NCBI GenBank assembly: GCA_020848745.1
Contig: JADLHM010000078.1
Span: 1 to 37,291 of the forward strand
Length of the DNA: 37,291 bases
Direction: 5' to 3'
DNA from: Deltaproteobacteria bacterium
GTDB taxonomy: Bacteria > Desulfobacterota > Binatia > UTPRO1
The translations under genes and the position numbers were made by a program. The notes under the pieces were generated by a model that had not been told where the DNA came from, did not search any database, and was given only the letters and a program-made list of their open reading frames with translations. Shown piece after piece: positions 7,700-16,096 of the stretch; the first letter of the stretch is position 1; each line of letters begins with the position of its first letter.

Positions 7700-9478
7700 A
7701 TGACGTTCGGCGAACCCCTGGCCTCCGGCGGCTCCTTCCTGACCGGCACCACCGTCCGTGACTGCTTCACCTACGAGGACCTCGGTCCGGAAGACGCCGA
7801 GGTCGCGCGGGTCGCCGAGGAGTTCGTCCGGCGCGAGGTGCTGCCGCGCGTCGACGCGATCGAGGCGCAGACCCCCGGCGTCATGCGCGCGCTCCTCGAG
7901 AAGGCGGGCGAGCGCGGCCTCCTCATGTTGGACATCCCCGCGCAGCACGGCGGGCTCGGCGTCAGCAAGGCGGCGTCGACGCTGATCGGCGAGCGCGCCT
8001 TCAAGCTCGCGTCGTTCGCGGTCTCCTGGGGCGCGCACACCGGCATCGGCACCCTGCCCCTCCTCTTCTACGGCACCGCCGAACAGAAGGAACGCTATCT
8101 CCCGCGCCTCATGTCGGGCGAGCTGATCGCCGCCTACGCGCTCACCGAGCCGGGATCGGGAAGCGACGCGCTCGGCGCCAAGACCAAGGCGATGCGCCTT
8201 CCGAACGGCGACTTCGCGCTCACGGGCGTGAAGCAGTTCATCACCAACGGCGGCTTCGCCGACCTTTTCACGGTCTTCGCGAAGATCGACGGCGAGAAGT
8301 TCAGCGCGTTCCTCGTGGAGCGCGCGTACCCCGGCGTCTCGACCGGCGCCGAGGAGCACAAGCTCGGCATCAAGGGATCGTCCACCTGCCAGCTGATCCT
8401 CGAGGACGTCGTCGTGCCCGCCGCGAACCTGCTCGGCGAGGAAGGCCTCGGGCACCGCATCGCGTTCAACATCCTGAACGTCGGGCGCCTGAAGCTCGGC
8501 GCGGCGGCGCTCGGCGGGGCGCGCGAGTGCCTCGAGTACGCGGTCAAGTACGCGAGCGACCGGAGGCAGTTCCAGACGCCGCTCGTCGAGTTCGGGGCCG
8601 TGCAACGCAAGATCGCCGACATGGCGGTCCGCATCTACGTCGCCGACGCCGCGAGTTATCGCACCGCCGGCTTGATCGACCGTCGCATCGACGCGATCGA
8701 CCCGAAGGCCGACGACTACGATCGTCAGGTGATCAAGGCGATCGAGGAGTATACGATCGAGCAATCGATCGTGAAGGTATTCGGCACCGAGACGCTCGAC
8801 TTCGTCGTCGACGAGTCGCTGCAGATGCTCGGCGGCTACGGCTTCGTCGCCGACTACCCGCTCGAGCGCCACTACCGCGACTCGCGCATCAACCGCATCT
8901 TCGAGGGCACGAACGAGATCAACCGGCTCCTCATCCCCGCCACCATGATGAAGCGGGTGATGACGCAGGGCCTGCCGATGCTCGAGTTCATGCGGGAGGT
9001 CGAGGCCGACCTCGCGAGCGGCAACGGCCACCATCCGCCGGTCGACCACACGCTCTTCCACGAGGTGCACGCCGTGAACCAGGCGAAGCGCCTCGTCGCC
9101 TACACGACGAAGCTCCTCGTGCAACGCGAGCCCGCCGAGATCGGCCGCAAGCAGATGCACCTCGAGCGCTTCGCCGACATGATCATCGACCTCTACGCGA
9201 TGGAAAGCGCGGTCGTCCGGACGCAGAAGCTCATCCGCCGCCGGGGCGAGGACAAGGCGAAGCTCGAGCAGGACATGGTCGCGGTCTACGTCGCCGACGC
9301 CAGCGAGCGGCTCGCATCGAACGCCCGCACCCTGTTCGCCAACGACACCGACGGCCCGGCGCTCGACGGCCACCTGGCCGCCATCGCGCGCTTTACCGCG
9401 TTCGTGCCGAGGGGCCTGCTCGACGCCCGCGCGCGCATCGCCGAGCAGGTCGTCGCGGCCGGCGGCGTCCTCGCCTGA
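7700..9478 (+). CDS. Acyl-CoA dehydrogenase (long form with C-terminal extension)
   Basis: 592 residues from ATG 7700. A GTG at 7670 in frame would add 10 residues, but the family usually has about ten residues before the GGSFL segment, which favours 7700; neither start has a good ribosome site. The dehydrogenase core has the FAD-binding TEPGSGSDA segment (about 150), the RRQFQTPL helix, and the catalytic Glu in FEGTNEINR (about E402). A roughly 170-residue helical extension follows, as in the very-long-chain/ACAD9-like group. It should oxidise an acyl-CoA to the 2-enoyl-CoA, passing electrons to an electron-transfer flavoprotein. The downstream dienelactone hydrolase and carboxylase subunit suggest an acyl-CoA catabolic cluster. 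The 242-bp gap upstream (7458-7699) holds only promoter-like sequence. Confidence 0.93.
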   Translation: MTFGEPLASGGSFLTGTTVRDCFTYEDLGPEDAEVARVAEEFVRREVLPRVDAIEAQTPGVMRALLEKAGERGLLMLDIPAQHGGLGVSKAASTLIGERAFKLASFAVSWGAHTGIGTLPLLFYGTAEQKERYLPRLMSGELIAAYALTEPGSGSDALGAKTKAMRLPNGDFALTGVKQFITNGGFADLFTVFAKIDGEKFSAFLVERAYPGVSTGAEEHKLGIKGSSTCQLILEDVVVPAANLLGEEGLGHRIAFNILNVGRLKLGAAALGGARECLEYAVKYASDRRQFQTPLVEFGAVQRKIADMAVRIYVADAASYRTAGLIDRRIDAIDPKADDYDRQVIKAIEEYTIEQSIVKVFGTETLDFVVDESLQMLGGYGFVADYPLERHYRDSRINRIFEGTNEINRLLIPATMMKRVMTQGLPMLEFMREVEADLASGNGHHPPVDHTLFHEVHAVNQAKRLVAYTTKLLVQREPAEIGRKQMHLERFADMIIDLYAMESAVVRTQKLIRRRGEDKAKLEQDMVAVYVADASERLASNARTLFANDTDGPALDGHLAAIARFTAFVPRGLLDARARIAEQVVAAGGVLA

Positions 9479-9627
9479 CGCGACCGGCGCGGCGTTCGCC
9501 CGAGCGGAGAATCAGGCCGCGACCTGCCCGCGCTCGAGCGCGACAGGCGCGTAGAATGTCTCGCGTTTCCAAGACCCGTGTGTTAGCGAGTCGCGCGGCA
9601 GCTCACCTCACGGAGGAGGTCCGCTCG

Positions 9628-10365
9628 ATGCAGGTCGTCCACGAACGCGTCAACGTCCCCGTCGGCTCCCTTGCGATGCCCGCCTACCTGGCCCGGCCGA
9701 CGGCGCCCGGCGCCTATCCCGCCGTCCTCGTCTTCATGGAGATCTTCGGGGTGAACCATCACATCCGCGGCGTGACGGACCGCGTCGCCGCCGAAGGCTA
9801 CGTGGCGCTCGCGCCGGATGTCTTCCACCGCACCGCGCCCGGCATCGAGCTCAAGTACGACGCGGACGGGCTCACCCGCGGCATCGAGCTCATGAACAAG
9901 GTGACCACCACCGAGGCCATGGCCGACGTGTCGGGCGCGCTCGCCTATCTGAAGAACCGTCCGGAAGCCGGCGGCCGCGGCGCGGGCGCGATGGGCTTCT
10001 GCTTCGGCGGCCACCTCGCCTACCTCTCGGCGTGCGAGCAGCCGATCGCCGCGGCGGTGAGCTTCTACGGCGGCGGCATCGCGGGCGGCAGCCCCGGCAA
10101 CGACGGCCCGCCGACCATCGCCCGCACCGCGAAGATCAAGGGTCGCGTCCTCTGCCTCTTCGGCGAGAACGACGGCTACATTCCGAAGGAGCAGGTCACG
10201 GCGATCAAGGAGGCCCTGGCCGCGGCGAACGTCCGCCATGAGGTCGTCGTCTACCCGCAGGTCGGTCACGGCTTCTTCTGCGACGAGCGCGCCGACTACG
10301 ACGCCACCTCGGCCGACGACGCCTGGGCGCGGGTGACCGCCCTCTTCCGTTCGGCGCTCCCCTAG
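9628..10365 (+). CDS. Dienelactone hydrolase family protein
   Basis: 245 residues. The start is set by GGAGGAGG at 9612-9619, 8 bp upstream. The fold and triad match dienelactone hydrolases (carboxymethylenebutenolidase type): nucleophile C125 in GFCFGGH, D182 in ENDGYIP and H214 in GHGFF. EIFGVN (38-43) is the family's conserved early segment. No signal peptide is seen, so it is cytoplasmic. In aromatic catabolism these enzymes open dienelactones, but many homologues act on other esters or lactones, and no chlorocatechol genes lie here. A TAGAAT box at 9552-9557 may be part of its promoter. Confidence 0.92.
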   Translation: MQVVHERVNVPVGSLAMPAYLARPTAPGAYPAVLVFMEIFGVNHHIRGVTDRVAAEGYVALAPDVFHRTAPGIELKYDADGLTRGIELMNKVTTTEAMADVSGALAYLKNRPEAGGRGAGAMGFCFGGHLAYLSACEQPIAAAVSFYGGGIAGGSPGNDGPPTIARTAKIKGRVLCLFGENDGYIPKEQVTAIKEALAAANVRHEVVVYPQVGHGFFCDERADYDATSADDAWARVTALFRSALP

Positions 10366-10398
10366 TCAGGAGCCTGTGCGCAGAAGGGCCTCGCGACC

Positions 10399-12012
10399 GT
10401 GAGCACGCCGCGCATCGAAAGCCGCATCCGCACGAGCACCCCGGAGTTCCAGGAGAACGCCGCCGCGATGCGGACGGCGGTCGGCGAGCTCAAGCGGCAT
10501 CTCGCGAAGGCGCGCGAAGGCGGCGGGCCCGAGGCGCGCACGCGCCACACCGAACGCGGCAAGCTCACGGCGCGCGACCGCGTCGACGGTCTCCTCGATC
10601 CGGGGACGGCGTTCCTCGAGCTCTCGCCGCTCGCGGCGCACGGCCTGTACGACGGCGGCGCGCCCGGCGCGAGCATGATCACGGGCGTCGGCACGATCCA
10701 CGGCCGGCCGGCCGTGATCGTCGCCAACGACGCCACGGTGAAGGGCGGCACCTACTACCCGATCACCGTGAAGAAGCACCTCCGGGCGCAGGAGGTGGCG
10801 CTCGAGAACCGCCTGCCCTGCGTCTACCTCGTCGACTCCGGCGGCGCGTTCCTGCCGCTCCAGGCGGAGGTCTTCCCGGACCGCGAGCACTTCGGCCGCA
10901 TCTTCTACAACCAGGCGCGCATGTCGGCGGCGGGCATCCCGCAGGTCGCGGTCGTCATGGGCTCGTGCACGGCGGGAGGCGCCTACGTCCCGGCGATGAG
11001 CGACGAGGTCGTGATCGTCGAGCACCAGGGCACGATCTTTCTCGGCGGCCCGCCGCTCGTGAAAGCCGCCACCGGCGAGGAGGTCAGCGCCGAGGACCTC
11101 GGCGGCGGCGACGTCCACACGCGCATCTCGGGCGTCTCCGACCACCTGGCGCGCGACGACCGCCACGCGCTCGCGATCGCACGCGACCTCTTCACGACAC
11201 TGCCGACGGCGCCGCCGCCGCCGGTGACGCGGGAGACGCCCGAGGACCCCGCCTACGACCCCGCGGAGATCTACGGCATCGTGCCGAAGGACCCGCGCAA
11301 GCAGTACGACGTCCGCGAGCTGATCGCGCGCCTCGTCGACGGCAGCCGCTTCCACGAGTTCAAGGCGCGCTACGCCCCGACGGTCGTCACCGGCTTCGCG
11401 CACCTGCACGGCTACCCGGTTGGCATCGTCGGCAACAACGGCGCCCTCTTTTCGGAGTCGGCGCTCAAGGCCGCGCACTTCGTCGAGCTCTGCTGCGCGC
11501 GCCGCGTGCCGCTCCTCTTCCTCCAGAACATCACGGGCTTCATGGTCGGCAAGAAGTACGAGCACGGCGGGATCGCGAAGGACGGCGCGAAGATGGTGAA
11601 CGCCGTCGCGAACGCCCGCGTCCCGAAGCTGACGGTCGTCGTCGGCAACTCCTATGGCGCGGGCAACTACGGCATGTGCGGCCGCGCCTACTCGCCGCGC
11701 TTCCTCTTCATGTGGCCGCGGAGCCGCATCTCGGTGATGGGCGGCGAGCAGGCGGCGTCGACGCTGCTGACGGTGAAGCTCCAGCAGCTCGCCGCGAAGA
11801 AGCAGACGATGAGCGCGGACGAGCAGAAGAAGTTCCAGGCGCCGATCCTCGCCAAGTACGACGAGGAAGGCAGCGCCTACTACTCGACGGCCCGCCTTTG
11901 GGACGACGGCATCCTCGACCCCGCGGAGACCCGGGACGCGCTCGCACTGGCGCTCGCGGCGTCCCTCTCGGGGCCCATCGAGGAGACGACGTTCGGCGTC
12001 TTCCGGATGTGA
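10399..12012 (+). CDS. Acyl-CoA carboxylase beta (carboxyltransferase) subunit, methylcrotonyl-CoA type
   Basis: 537 residues from a GTG start, the usual length of the family. The biotin-dependent carboxyltransferase fold is recognised by [48 protein letters not shown] and [15 protein letters not shown]. These match methylcrotonyl-CoA carboxylase beta chains (leucine catabolism) more closely than propionyl-CoA ones; geranyl-CoA carboxylase is a close alternative. The biotin-carboxylase/carrier alpha subunit is not in the window, which is unusual because the two genes often adjoin. The gene starts 33 bp after the hydrolase and is followed by an intrinsic terminator, closing the acyl-CoA cluster. 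Confidence 0.92.
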   Translation: MSTPRIESRIRTSTPEFQENAAAMRTAVGELKRHLAKAREGGGPEARTRHTERGKLTARDRVDGLLDPGTAFLELSPLAAHGLYDGGAPGASMITGVGTIHGRPAVIVANDATVKGGTYYPITVKKHLRAQEVALENRLPCVYLVDSGGAFLPLQAEVFPDREHFGRIFYNQARMSAAGIPQVAVVMGSCTAGGAYVPAMSDEVVIVEHQGTIFLGGPPLVKAATGEEVSAEDLGGGDVHTRISGVSDHLARDDRHALAIARDLFTTLPTAPPPPVTRETPEDPAYDPAEIYGIVPKDPRKQYDVRELIARLVDGSRFHEFKARYAPTVVTGFAHLHGYPVGIVGNNGALFSESALKAAHFVELCCARRVPLLFLQNITGFMVGKKYEHGGIAKDGAKMVNAVANARVPKLTVVVGNSYGAGNYGMCGRAYSPRFLFMWPRSRISVMGGEQAASTLLTVKLQQLAAKKQTMSADEQKKFQAPILAKYDEEGSAYYSTARLWDDGILDPAETRDALALALAASLSGPIEETTFGVFRM

Positions 12013-12048
12013 CCCCTCCCGGGGGGGTCCGTGGCGCAAGTGACATAG

Positions 12049-12070
12049 GCCCCGGACGGGGGCGCTTTTT
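12049..12070 (+). terminator. Intrinsic terminator after the carboxylase gene
   Basis: GCCCC (12049-12053) and GGGGC (12059-12063) pair around a five-base loop, and GC plus five T follow (12066-12070). A second short hairpin (GACCCC/GGGGTC, 12011-12028) overlaps the stop codon. Confidence 0.7.
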
Positions 12071-12164
12071 CGTTTGCGGCGAATCGCCGGTGGTGTAGGG
12101 GTGAGCGACGGTCCTCGAACGAGAGCGGGGCACCGCGTCCCCCGCATCCAGTAAGGAGGGAACG

Positions 12165-12602
12165 ATGGCCACCACGGTATACGACGTGCTGCGACGCAAG
12201 GGCTCCGGCGTCATCGCGGTGAGCCCGGAGAGCACGGTTTTCGAGGCGCTGCAGACGCTCGCCGAGAACAACATCGGCGCCGTCATCGTGCTCGACGGTC
12301 TCCGTCTCGTCGGCATCCTCTCCGAGCGCGACTACGCACGCCAGGTGGTCCTCAAGGGCAAGGCGTCGAAGGATACGCCGGTCCGCGAGATCATGACCAC
12401 GTCGGTCGTCTGCGTGCATCCGGAGCAGACGATCGAGGAGTGCATGGCGCTCATGACCGACAAGCGCTTCCGCCACCTTCCCGTGATCGCCGACGATCAC
12501 CTGCTCGGCGTGCTGTCGATCGGCGACGTCGTGAAGGCGCTGCTCGACGAGCAGGCGTTTCGGATCGAGCAGCTCGAAATGTACATCGCGAGCGGTGGCT
12601 GA
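12165..12602 (+). CDS. CBS-pair domain protein
   Basis: 145 residues made up of two CBS motifs, about 7-62 and 75-137. GILSERDY and GVLSIGDVV are the conserved strand-turn ends of each. A strong ribosome site (AAGGAGGGA) precedes the ATG. Stand-alone CBS pairs of this type bind adenine nucleotides such as AMP, ATP or NADH, and modulate partner proteins or report energy state. No partner is evident; the gene is bounded by a terminator upstream and a convergent gene downstream, so it is probably monocistronic. Confidence 0.9.
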   Translation: MATTVYDVLRRKGSGVIAVSPESTVFEALQTLAENNIGAVIVLDGLRLVGILSERDYARQVVLKGKASKDTPVREIMTTSVVCVHPEQTIEECMALMTDKRFRHLPVIADDHLLGVLSIGDVVKALLDEQAFRIEQLEMYIASGG

Positions 12603-12625
12603 CGCGCCGGTCGCTCAAAACCGGC

Positions 12626-12689
12626 GGGGAGTGCCTCGGGCGCGCGGTGGGGCGGTCGCGTTGCTCCGCCCTTCCTCTCAATACTCCCC
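12626..12689. other. Nested inverted repeats between convergent genes
   Basis: GGGGAGT (12626-12632) pairs with ACTCCCC (12683-12689), and inside it GGGCGG (12650-12655) pairs with CCGCCC (12666-12671). It lies between the convergent CBS and GreA-like genes and could act as a two-way transcription end, but no T-run follows on either strand. Confidence 0.3.
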
Positions 12690-12698
12690 ACCCCCGAT

Positions 12699-13190
12699 TC
12701 ACTCGATGTGAACGATCGTCCAATCAGTGATCTCGTCGTTGACGGTGACTTCTATGGTGTCGTTCAGGCGGCGGCCGATCAGGGCGCGGCCGATGGGGGA
12801 CGTGGGGGTGATCACCGAGAGGTAGCCGTCGCCGCCGGGGCCGGTGAGCTCGAGGCCGGCGCCGACGGGGGCGAGGAAGAGCGTCCGGCCCTCGGCGCCG
12901 TCCTCGACTTCGACGATGGCGCCGAGCGCGACGGAGGCCTTCGCGGAGAAGCGCGGCGGACGGAAGCGCTCGAGGACGTCGAGCTCGCCCGTCGCGCGCT
13001 CGAGGCGCGCGCGGTAACCGCGGGCGAGACCGGCGTTCTCCTGCATGACCCGGGAATCCTCGCGGCGCTCGGCGGGCGTCGCCCCTTCGCGCGCCTCGGT
13101 GGCAGCCGCCGTCATCGCCGCGCGCGCCGTCCGCGCGGTCTCCCGCAGCCGATCGGTCAGCTGCTCGATGAGCCTGCTCTTGTCGATCAC
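12699..13190 (-). CDS. GreA/GreB-like transcript cleavage factor
   Basis: 163 residues from a GTG start. The N-terminal 85 residues form the helical coiled coil, with acidic residues near its tip (EREDSRVMQE region as read in the helix). Residues about 85-163 form the FKBP-like Gre C-domain, with VEVEDG, SVITPTSPIGRALIGRR and NDTIEVTV. Gre factors enter the RNA polymerase secondary channel and stimulate cleavage of backtracked RNA. This is a divergent stand-alone member, perhaps a second Gre paralogue rather than the housekeeping GreA. It follows the patatin-hydrolase fusion by 10 bp and so is in the same operon, an unexpected partner. Confidence 0.82.
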   Translation of the reverse strand: MIDKSRLIEQLTDRLRETARTARAAMTAAATEAREGATPAERREDSRVMQENAGLARGYRARLERATGELDVLERFRPPRFSAKASVALGAIVEVEDGAEGRTLFLAPVGAGLELTGPGGDGYLSVITPTSPIGRALIGRRLNDTIEVTVNDEITDWTIVHIE

Positions 13191-13200
13191 GCGCGGTCGG

Positions 13201-15120
13201 TCACGAGGCGCTGCGCGCGGCGTCGGCGGCGCGGGCGGTGCCGCGGATCGCCTCGCCGACGCGTTGGATCCACCGCTCGACGACCGCGATGAATCCCTGA
13301 GGATCCTCGAGCTGCGGCACGTGGCCGACGTTCTCGAGGATCTCGAGGGTCCAATCGTCGCGACGCGCCGCGAGCGCGCGGGCGGCCGCGACGGGCACGA
13401 GCCGGTCGTGCGTGCCGTGCACGAGGAGGGCCGGCGCTTTGATGCTGTCGATCATGCGCTCGAAGGTGCCGCGGCGGAGCACCGTGAGCACGATCGAGCG
13501 CGCGGCGGAAAGGAACGCGGCGTTCCCGCCGGCGGTCTTGATCCGTTCCCGCGAGAGCGCGATCGTCGCGGCGACGACATCGGGATCGACGCGACCCGCG
13601 TCGACGCAGCAGAAGTCGAGCATCTGCCGGACCGAGCCCTCGGAGCCGAGCAGCAGCTTCCGGCCGCTCATCAGGAGCTCGCCGATGCCGGGAAGACAAT
13701 ACCCCGCGAAGATCGCCGCCACGCCGAGGTCGAAGAAGCCGCCGGGCGCCGCCGGAAGGGCGGGGTTCACGAGCACGAGGCCCGACACCGCACCGGGCGT
13801 CTCGGCGGCGGTCATGAGCGAGATGAGGCCGCCCATCGAGTTGCCGACCAGGATCGACGAATCCCCCATCACGCGGTCGACGAAGCGCGTGAGGAGGGCG
13901 CGATTGGCATGGACCGAGGCCGAGTCGCCCTCGGTCGGAGTGCGGCCGAAACCCGGAAGGTCGATCGCGACCACGCGCGCACGGCGGGCGAGCCCGGCGC
14001 CGACCGACATCCAGTTCACGTGCGCGCCGCCGAGGCCGTGCACGAGCACCATCGGCGGACCATCGCCGCCGTAGTCGACGTAGTGCACCGGCACCCCGAG
14101 CTCGACGACGCGCGACGTCGGCTCCGCCGTTCGCAGGATCTGCGGCCCCGTCTCCCCCACCCGCAGGAGCTCGAGGCGACGCTGGCGCTTCGGGTCGGTG
14201 AAGCGCTCGTGGAACGAGGCGCGGACGCCGCGGATGATGCCATGGCGGCGCTCGGCGGCGAGCGCGTTCGCGCCCATGAGCTCGCGCTCGATCCGGCCGG
14301 GCTCGAGCGGAACGACCGATGTGCCGCTCGCCCGGACGCGGCCCATTTCGCGCCGCAGCACCAGGTGGCAGAACGCGCGCAGCGGGCCGTCGGCGGTCGG
14401 ACGCAGCACGTCGAACCCCGCCGACATCGGGGAGCTCACGAGCACGAGGTCGAGACCCTCGTCGGCGAGAAGATCGAGGTTCGTCGGCGAGCAGACGCCC
14501 CCGTCGACGTAGCGCAGGCCGTCGATCTCGACCGGACGGTAGTAGCCGGGGATGGCGCACGAGGCCGCGACCGCCTGCGCGATCGTCGCCGGGGGTGAGC
14601 CGGCGCGTCCGAACGTCACACGCTCGCCGTCGCCCAGCCGGACCGCGTTGATCCAGAGCCTCCCGAGCGGCCAGCGGTCACCGAAGAGCCGCGCGATACC
14701 GCCGACCAGATGATCGGTCGCGATCCGGCCGTTCGGGAGCGCCGCCGCGACGAGAGCGCCGATCCGCGCCTCCCATGGCCGCCGGAGCGCGCGCTTCAGA
14801 TACGCGGCGTCGGCCGCATCGAACAGCGCCGACCAGGTCCACGGCTCGCTCGCCGGCGGCGGAACCGGACGGCCGAGCATCGCCGCGATCTTCTGGCCGT
14901 CCCCGGAGAGCGTCTCGCCGAGCGCCCGCGCCGCGAGGTCGCGCGGCGACAGGCCGCCGCGCAGCAGGGCCGCGATGATCGCTCCGGCTAACGTGCCGAC
15001 GATCACGTCGGCCGTCCGGGGATCCCAGCCCGTCGCTTCTTCGAGCGCGGTCAGGACCCCGACATGGAAGGCGTGACCGGTGGCGCCACCTGCGCCGAGA
15101 ACGAGGCCGATGCGCGCCAT
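13201..15120 (-). CDS. Patatin-like / alpha-beta hydrolase fusion; patatin nucleophile replaced by Leu
   Basis: 639 residues with two lipase-type folds. Residues 1 to about 320 are patatin-like: oxyanion loop GAGGATG (9-15) and the Asp of VDGG (D206). The elbow that should read GTSAG is GTLAG (42-46), with L44 encoded by the rare codon TTA at 14989-14991. Residues about 340-639 are an alpha/beta hydrolase with HGLGG (361-365), nucleophile S428 in GNSMGG, D562 in THDRLVP and H600 in NVGH, all intact. The second domain should be an active esterase or lipase while the first may be inactive. No signal peptide is seen. It leads a two-gene operon with the GreA-like gene and is divergent from the oxidase operon. 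Confidence 0.88.
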   Translation of the reverse strand: MARIGLVLGAGGATGHAFHVGVLTALEEATGWDPRTADVIVGTLAGAIIAALLRGGLSPRDLAARALGETLSGDGQKIAAMLGRPVPPPASEPWTWSALFDAADAAYLKRALRRPWEARIGALVAAALPNGRIATDHLVGGIARLFGDRWPLGRLWINAVRLGDGERVTFGRAGSPPATIAQAVAASCAIPGYYRPVEIDGLRYVDGGVCSPTNLDLLADEGLDLVLVSSPMSAGFDVLRPTADGPLRAFCHLVLRREMGRVRASGTSVVPLEPGRIERELMGANALAAERRHGIIRGVRASFHERFTDPKRQRRLELLRVGETGPQILRTAEPTSRVVELGVPVHYVDYGGDGPPMVLVHGLGGAHVNWMSVGAGLARRARVVAIDLPGFGRTPTEGDSASVHANRALLTRFVDRVMGDSSILVGNSMGGLISLMTAAETPGAVSGLVLVNPALPAAPGGFFDLGVAAIFAGYCLPGIGELLMSGRKLLLGSEGSVRQMLDFCCVDAGRVDPDVVAATIALSRERIKTAGGNAAFLSAARSIVLTVLRRGTFERMIDSIKAPALLVHGTHDRLVPVAAARALAARRDDWTLEILENVGHVPQLEDPQGFIAVVERWIQRVGEAIRGTARAADAARSAS

Positions 15121-15147
15121 TCCTCATCAGGTAAATGCCCGACCCAT

Positions 15148-15171
15148 GCGTCGCCGGCAAGCCGGCGACGC
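15148..15171. repeat. Perfect 11-bp inverted repeat with AA spacer (REP-like hairpin)
   Basis: GCGTCGCCGGC and GCCGGCGACGC flank two A bases in the 184-bp gap between two divergent genes. The core CGCCGGCAAGCCGGCG resembles repetitive extragenic palindromes of pseudomonads. Because both neighbours start here, it is not a terminator. It could be a dispersed repeat or an operator. Confidence 0.5.
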
Positions 15172-15220
15172 CGACGTTCGCCCCCGTTCCCATCCTTGCG
15201 AAACACCAGGAGCGAAATTC

Positions 15221-15263
15221 TTTGAACTGGGAGCGACCGTAGGGAAATCCTTATCAGTTCAAA
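15221..15263. promoter_or_regulatory. 9-bp inverted repeat upstream of the oxidase operon
   Basis: TTTGAACTG (15221-15229) and CAGTTCAAA (15255-15263) are exact inverted repeats separated by 25 bp, 42 bp before the cytochrome c start. GCGAAA occurs three times nearby (about 15198, 15212 and 15268). The arrangement suggests a dimeric regulator site or an RNA hairpin in the leader; the regulator is unknown. Confidence 0.4.
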
Positions 15264-15304
15264 CCCTGCGAAAAGGCATGGCGTTTGCTTGTTGCCCGCA
15301 ACCC

Positions 15305-15970
15305 ATGTCGCCCCTCCGCTTCGGTGTGCCCACCGCCGCGGCGTGCGCGGTCGTCCTCGCCGTCGCCGGCGGCGACGCGACACCCGCCGCCGCCGGAGAT
15401 CTCAGCCGCGGCGCCGCGCACTATCGGCTCTGCGCGGCCTGTCACGGCGACCAGGGAGCCGGAGATCCGTCGCGCGGCGCGCCCGCCATCGCCGGCCTGC
15501 CTCCCTGGTACGTCGAAGCGCAGCTCAAGAAGTTCCGCGCCGGCCAGCGCGGCTACACGCCCGGCGACGACACGGGCCTCCAGATGCGGCCGATGGCGAG
15601 CGCGCTCCGCACCGACGAGGACGTCGCGGGCGTCGCCGCCTACGTCGCGAGCCTGCCGCCGACGCCGCACCCCGCGACCGTCACCGGCGACGCGGCCCGC
15701 GGTCAGGGGCTCTTCGCGCCCTGCAGCGCGTGCCACGGTCCCGACGGCCGCGGCAACGAGGCCCTCAAGGGACCGCAGCTCGCGGGTCAGGCCGATTGGT
15801 ACCTCCTCGCCCAGCTCGGCAAGTTCAAGAGCGGCGCGCGCGGCGCGCACAAGGACGATGCCACCGGCGCCCAGATGCGGGCCATGGCGAGCACGCTCGT
15901 CGACGAGCAAGCGATGCTCGACGTCGTCGCCTACGTCCGCACGCTCGCGCCCGCGGGGAACGCCAAGTGA
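15305..15970 (+). CDS. Diheme cytochrome c (cytochrome c4-like), exported
   Basis: 221 residues from ATG 15305. A signal peptide covers residues 1-30 (cleavage near ATPAAA). Two class I cytochrome c domains follow, with heme sites CAACH (43-47) and CSACH (140-144). Likely axial Met ligands lie in QMRPMAS (about 94-97) and QMRAMAS (about 191-194), the repeated pattern seen in cytochrome c4. It should be a periplasmic electron carrier. As the first gene of the oxidase operon it is the natural donor to CuA of subunit II, which has no fused cytochrome c domain. Its stop overlaps the GTG of the next small gene. Confidence 0.92.
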   Translation: MSPLRFGVPTAAACAVVLAVAGGDATPAAAGDLSRGAAHYRLCAACHGDQGAGDPSRGAPAIAGLPPWYVEAQLKKFRAGQRGYTPGDDTGLQMRPMASALRTDEDVAGVAAYVASLPPTPHPATVTGDAARGQGLFAPCSACHGPDGRGNEALKGPQLAGQADWYLLAQLGKFKSGARGAHKDDATGAQMRAMASTLVDEQAMLDVVAYVRTLAPAGNAK

Positions 15971-16080
15971 GCCCGGTGAACGACGACGCCTACTTCGCGT
16001 CGAAGGTCCTTCGGGGATTCTGGATCACGATGATCGCATGCGGCCTCTACGCGCTGGCCGCCTGGATCCTGACCCGCTGA
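15967..16080 (+). CDS. Small single-span membrane protein in the oxidase operon
   Basis: 37 residues, starting at a GTG that overlaps the cytochrome c stop (GTGA); GTG 15976 is an alternative. A polar head (VNDDAYFASKVLRGF) is followed by one hydrophobic helix (about 18-34) ending in WILTR. It fits tightly between two oxidase genes (16 bp to ctaC), and its codons have the local C/G-ending pattern, so I think it is real. It may be a small structural or assembly subunit of the oxidase, comparable in size to CcoQ or CtaH-type peptides, but I do not recognise a named family. Confidence 0.65.
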   Translation: MSPVNDDAYFASKVLRGFWITMIACGLYALAAWILTR

Positions 16081-16096
16081 GCGGCGAGGAGCGCCC

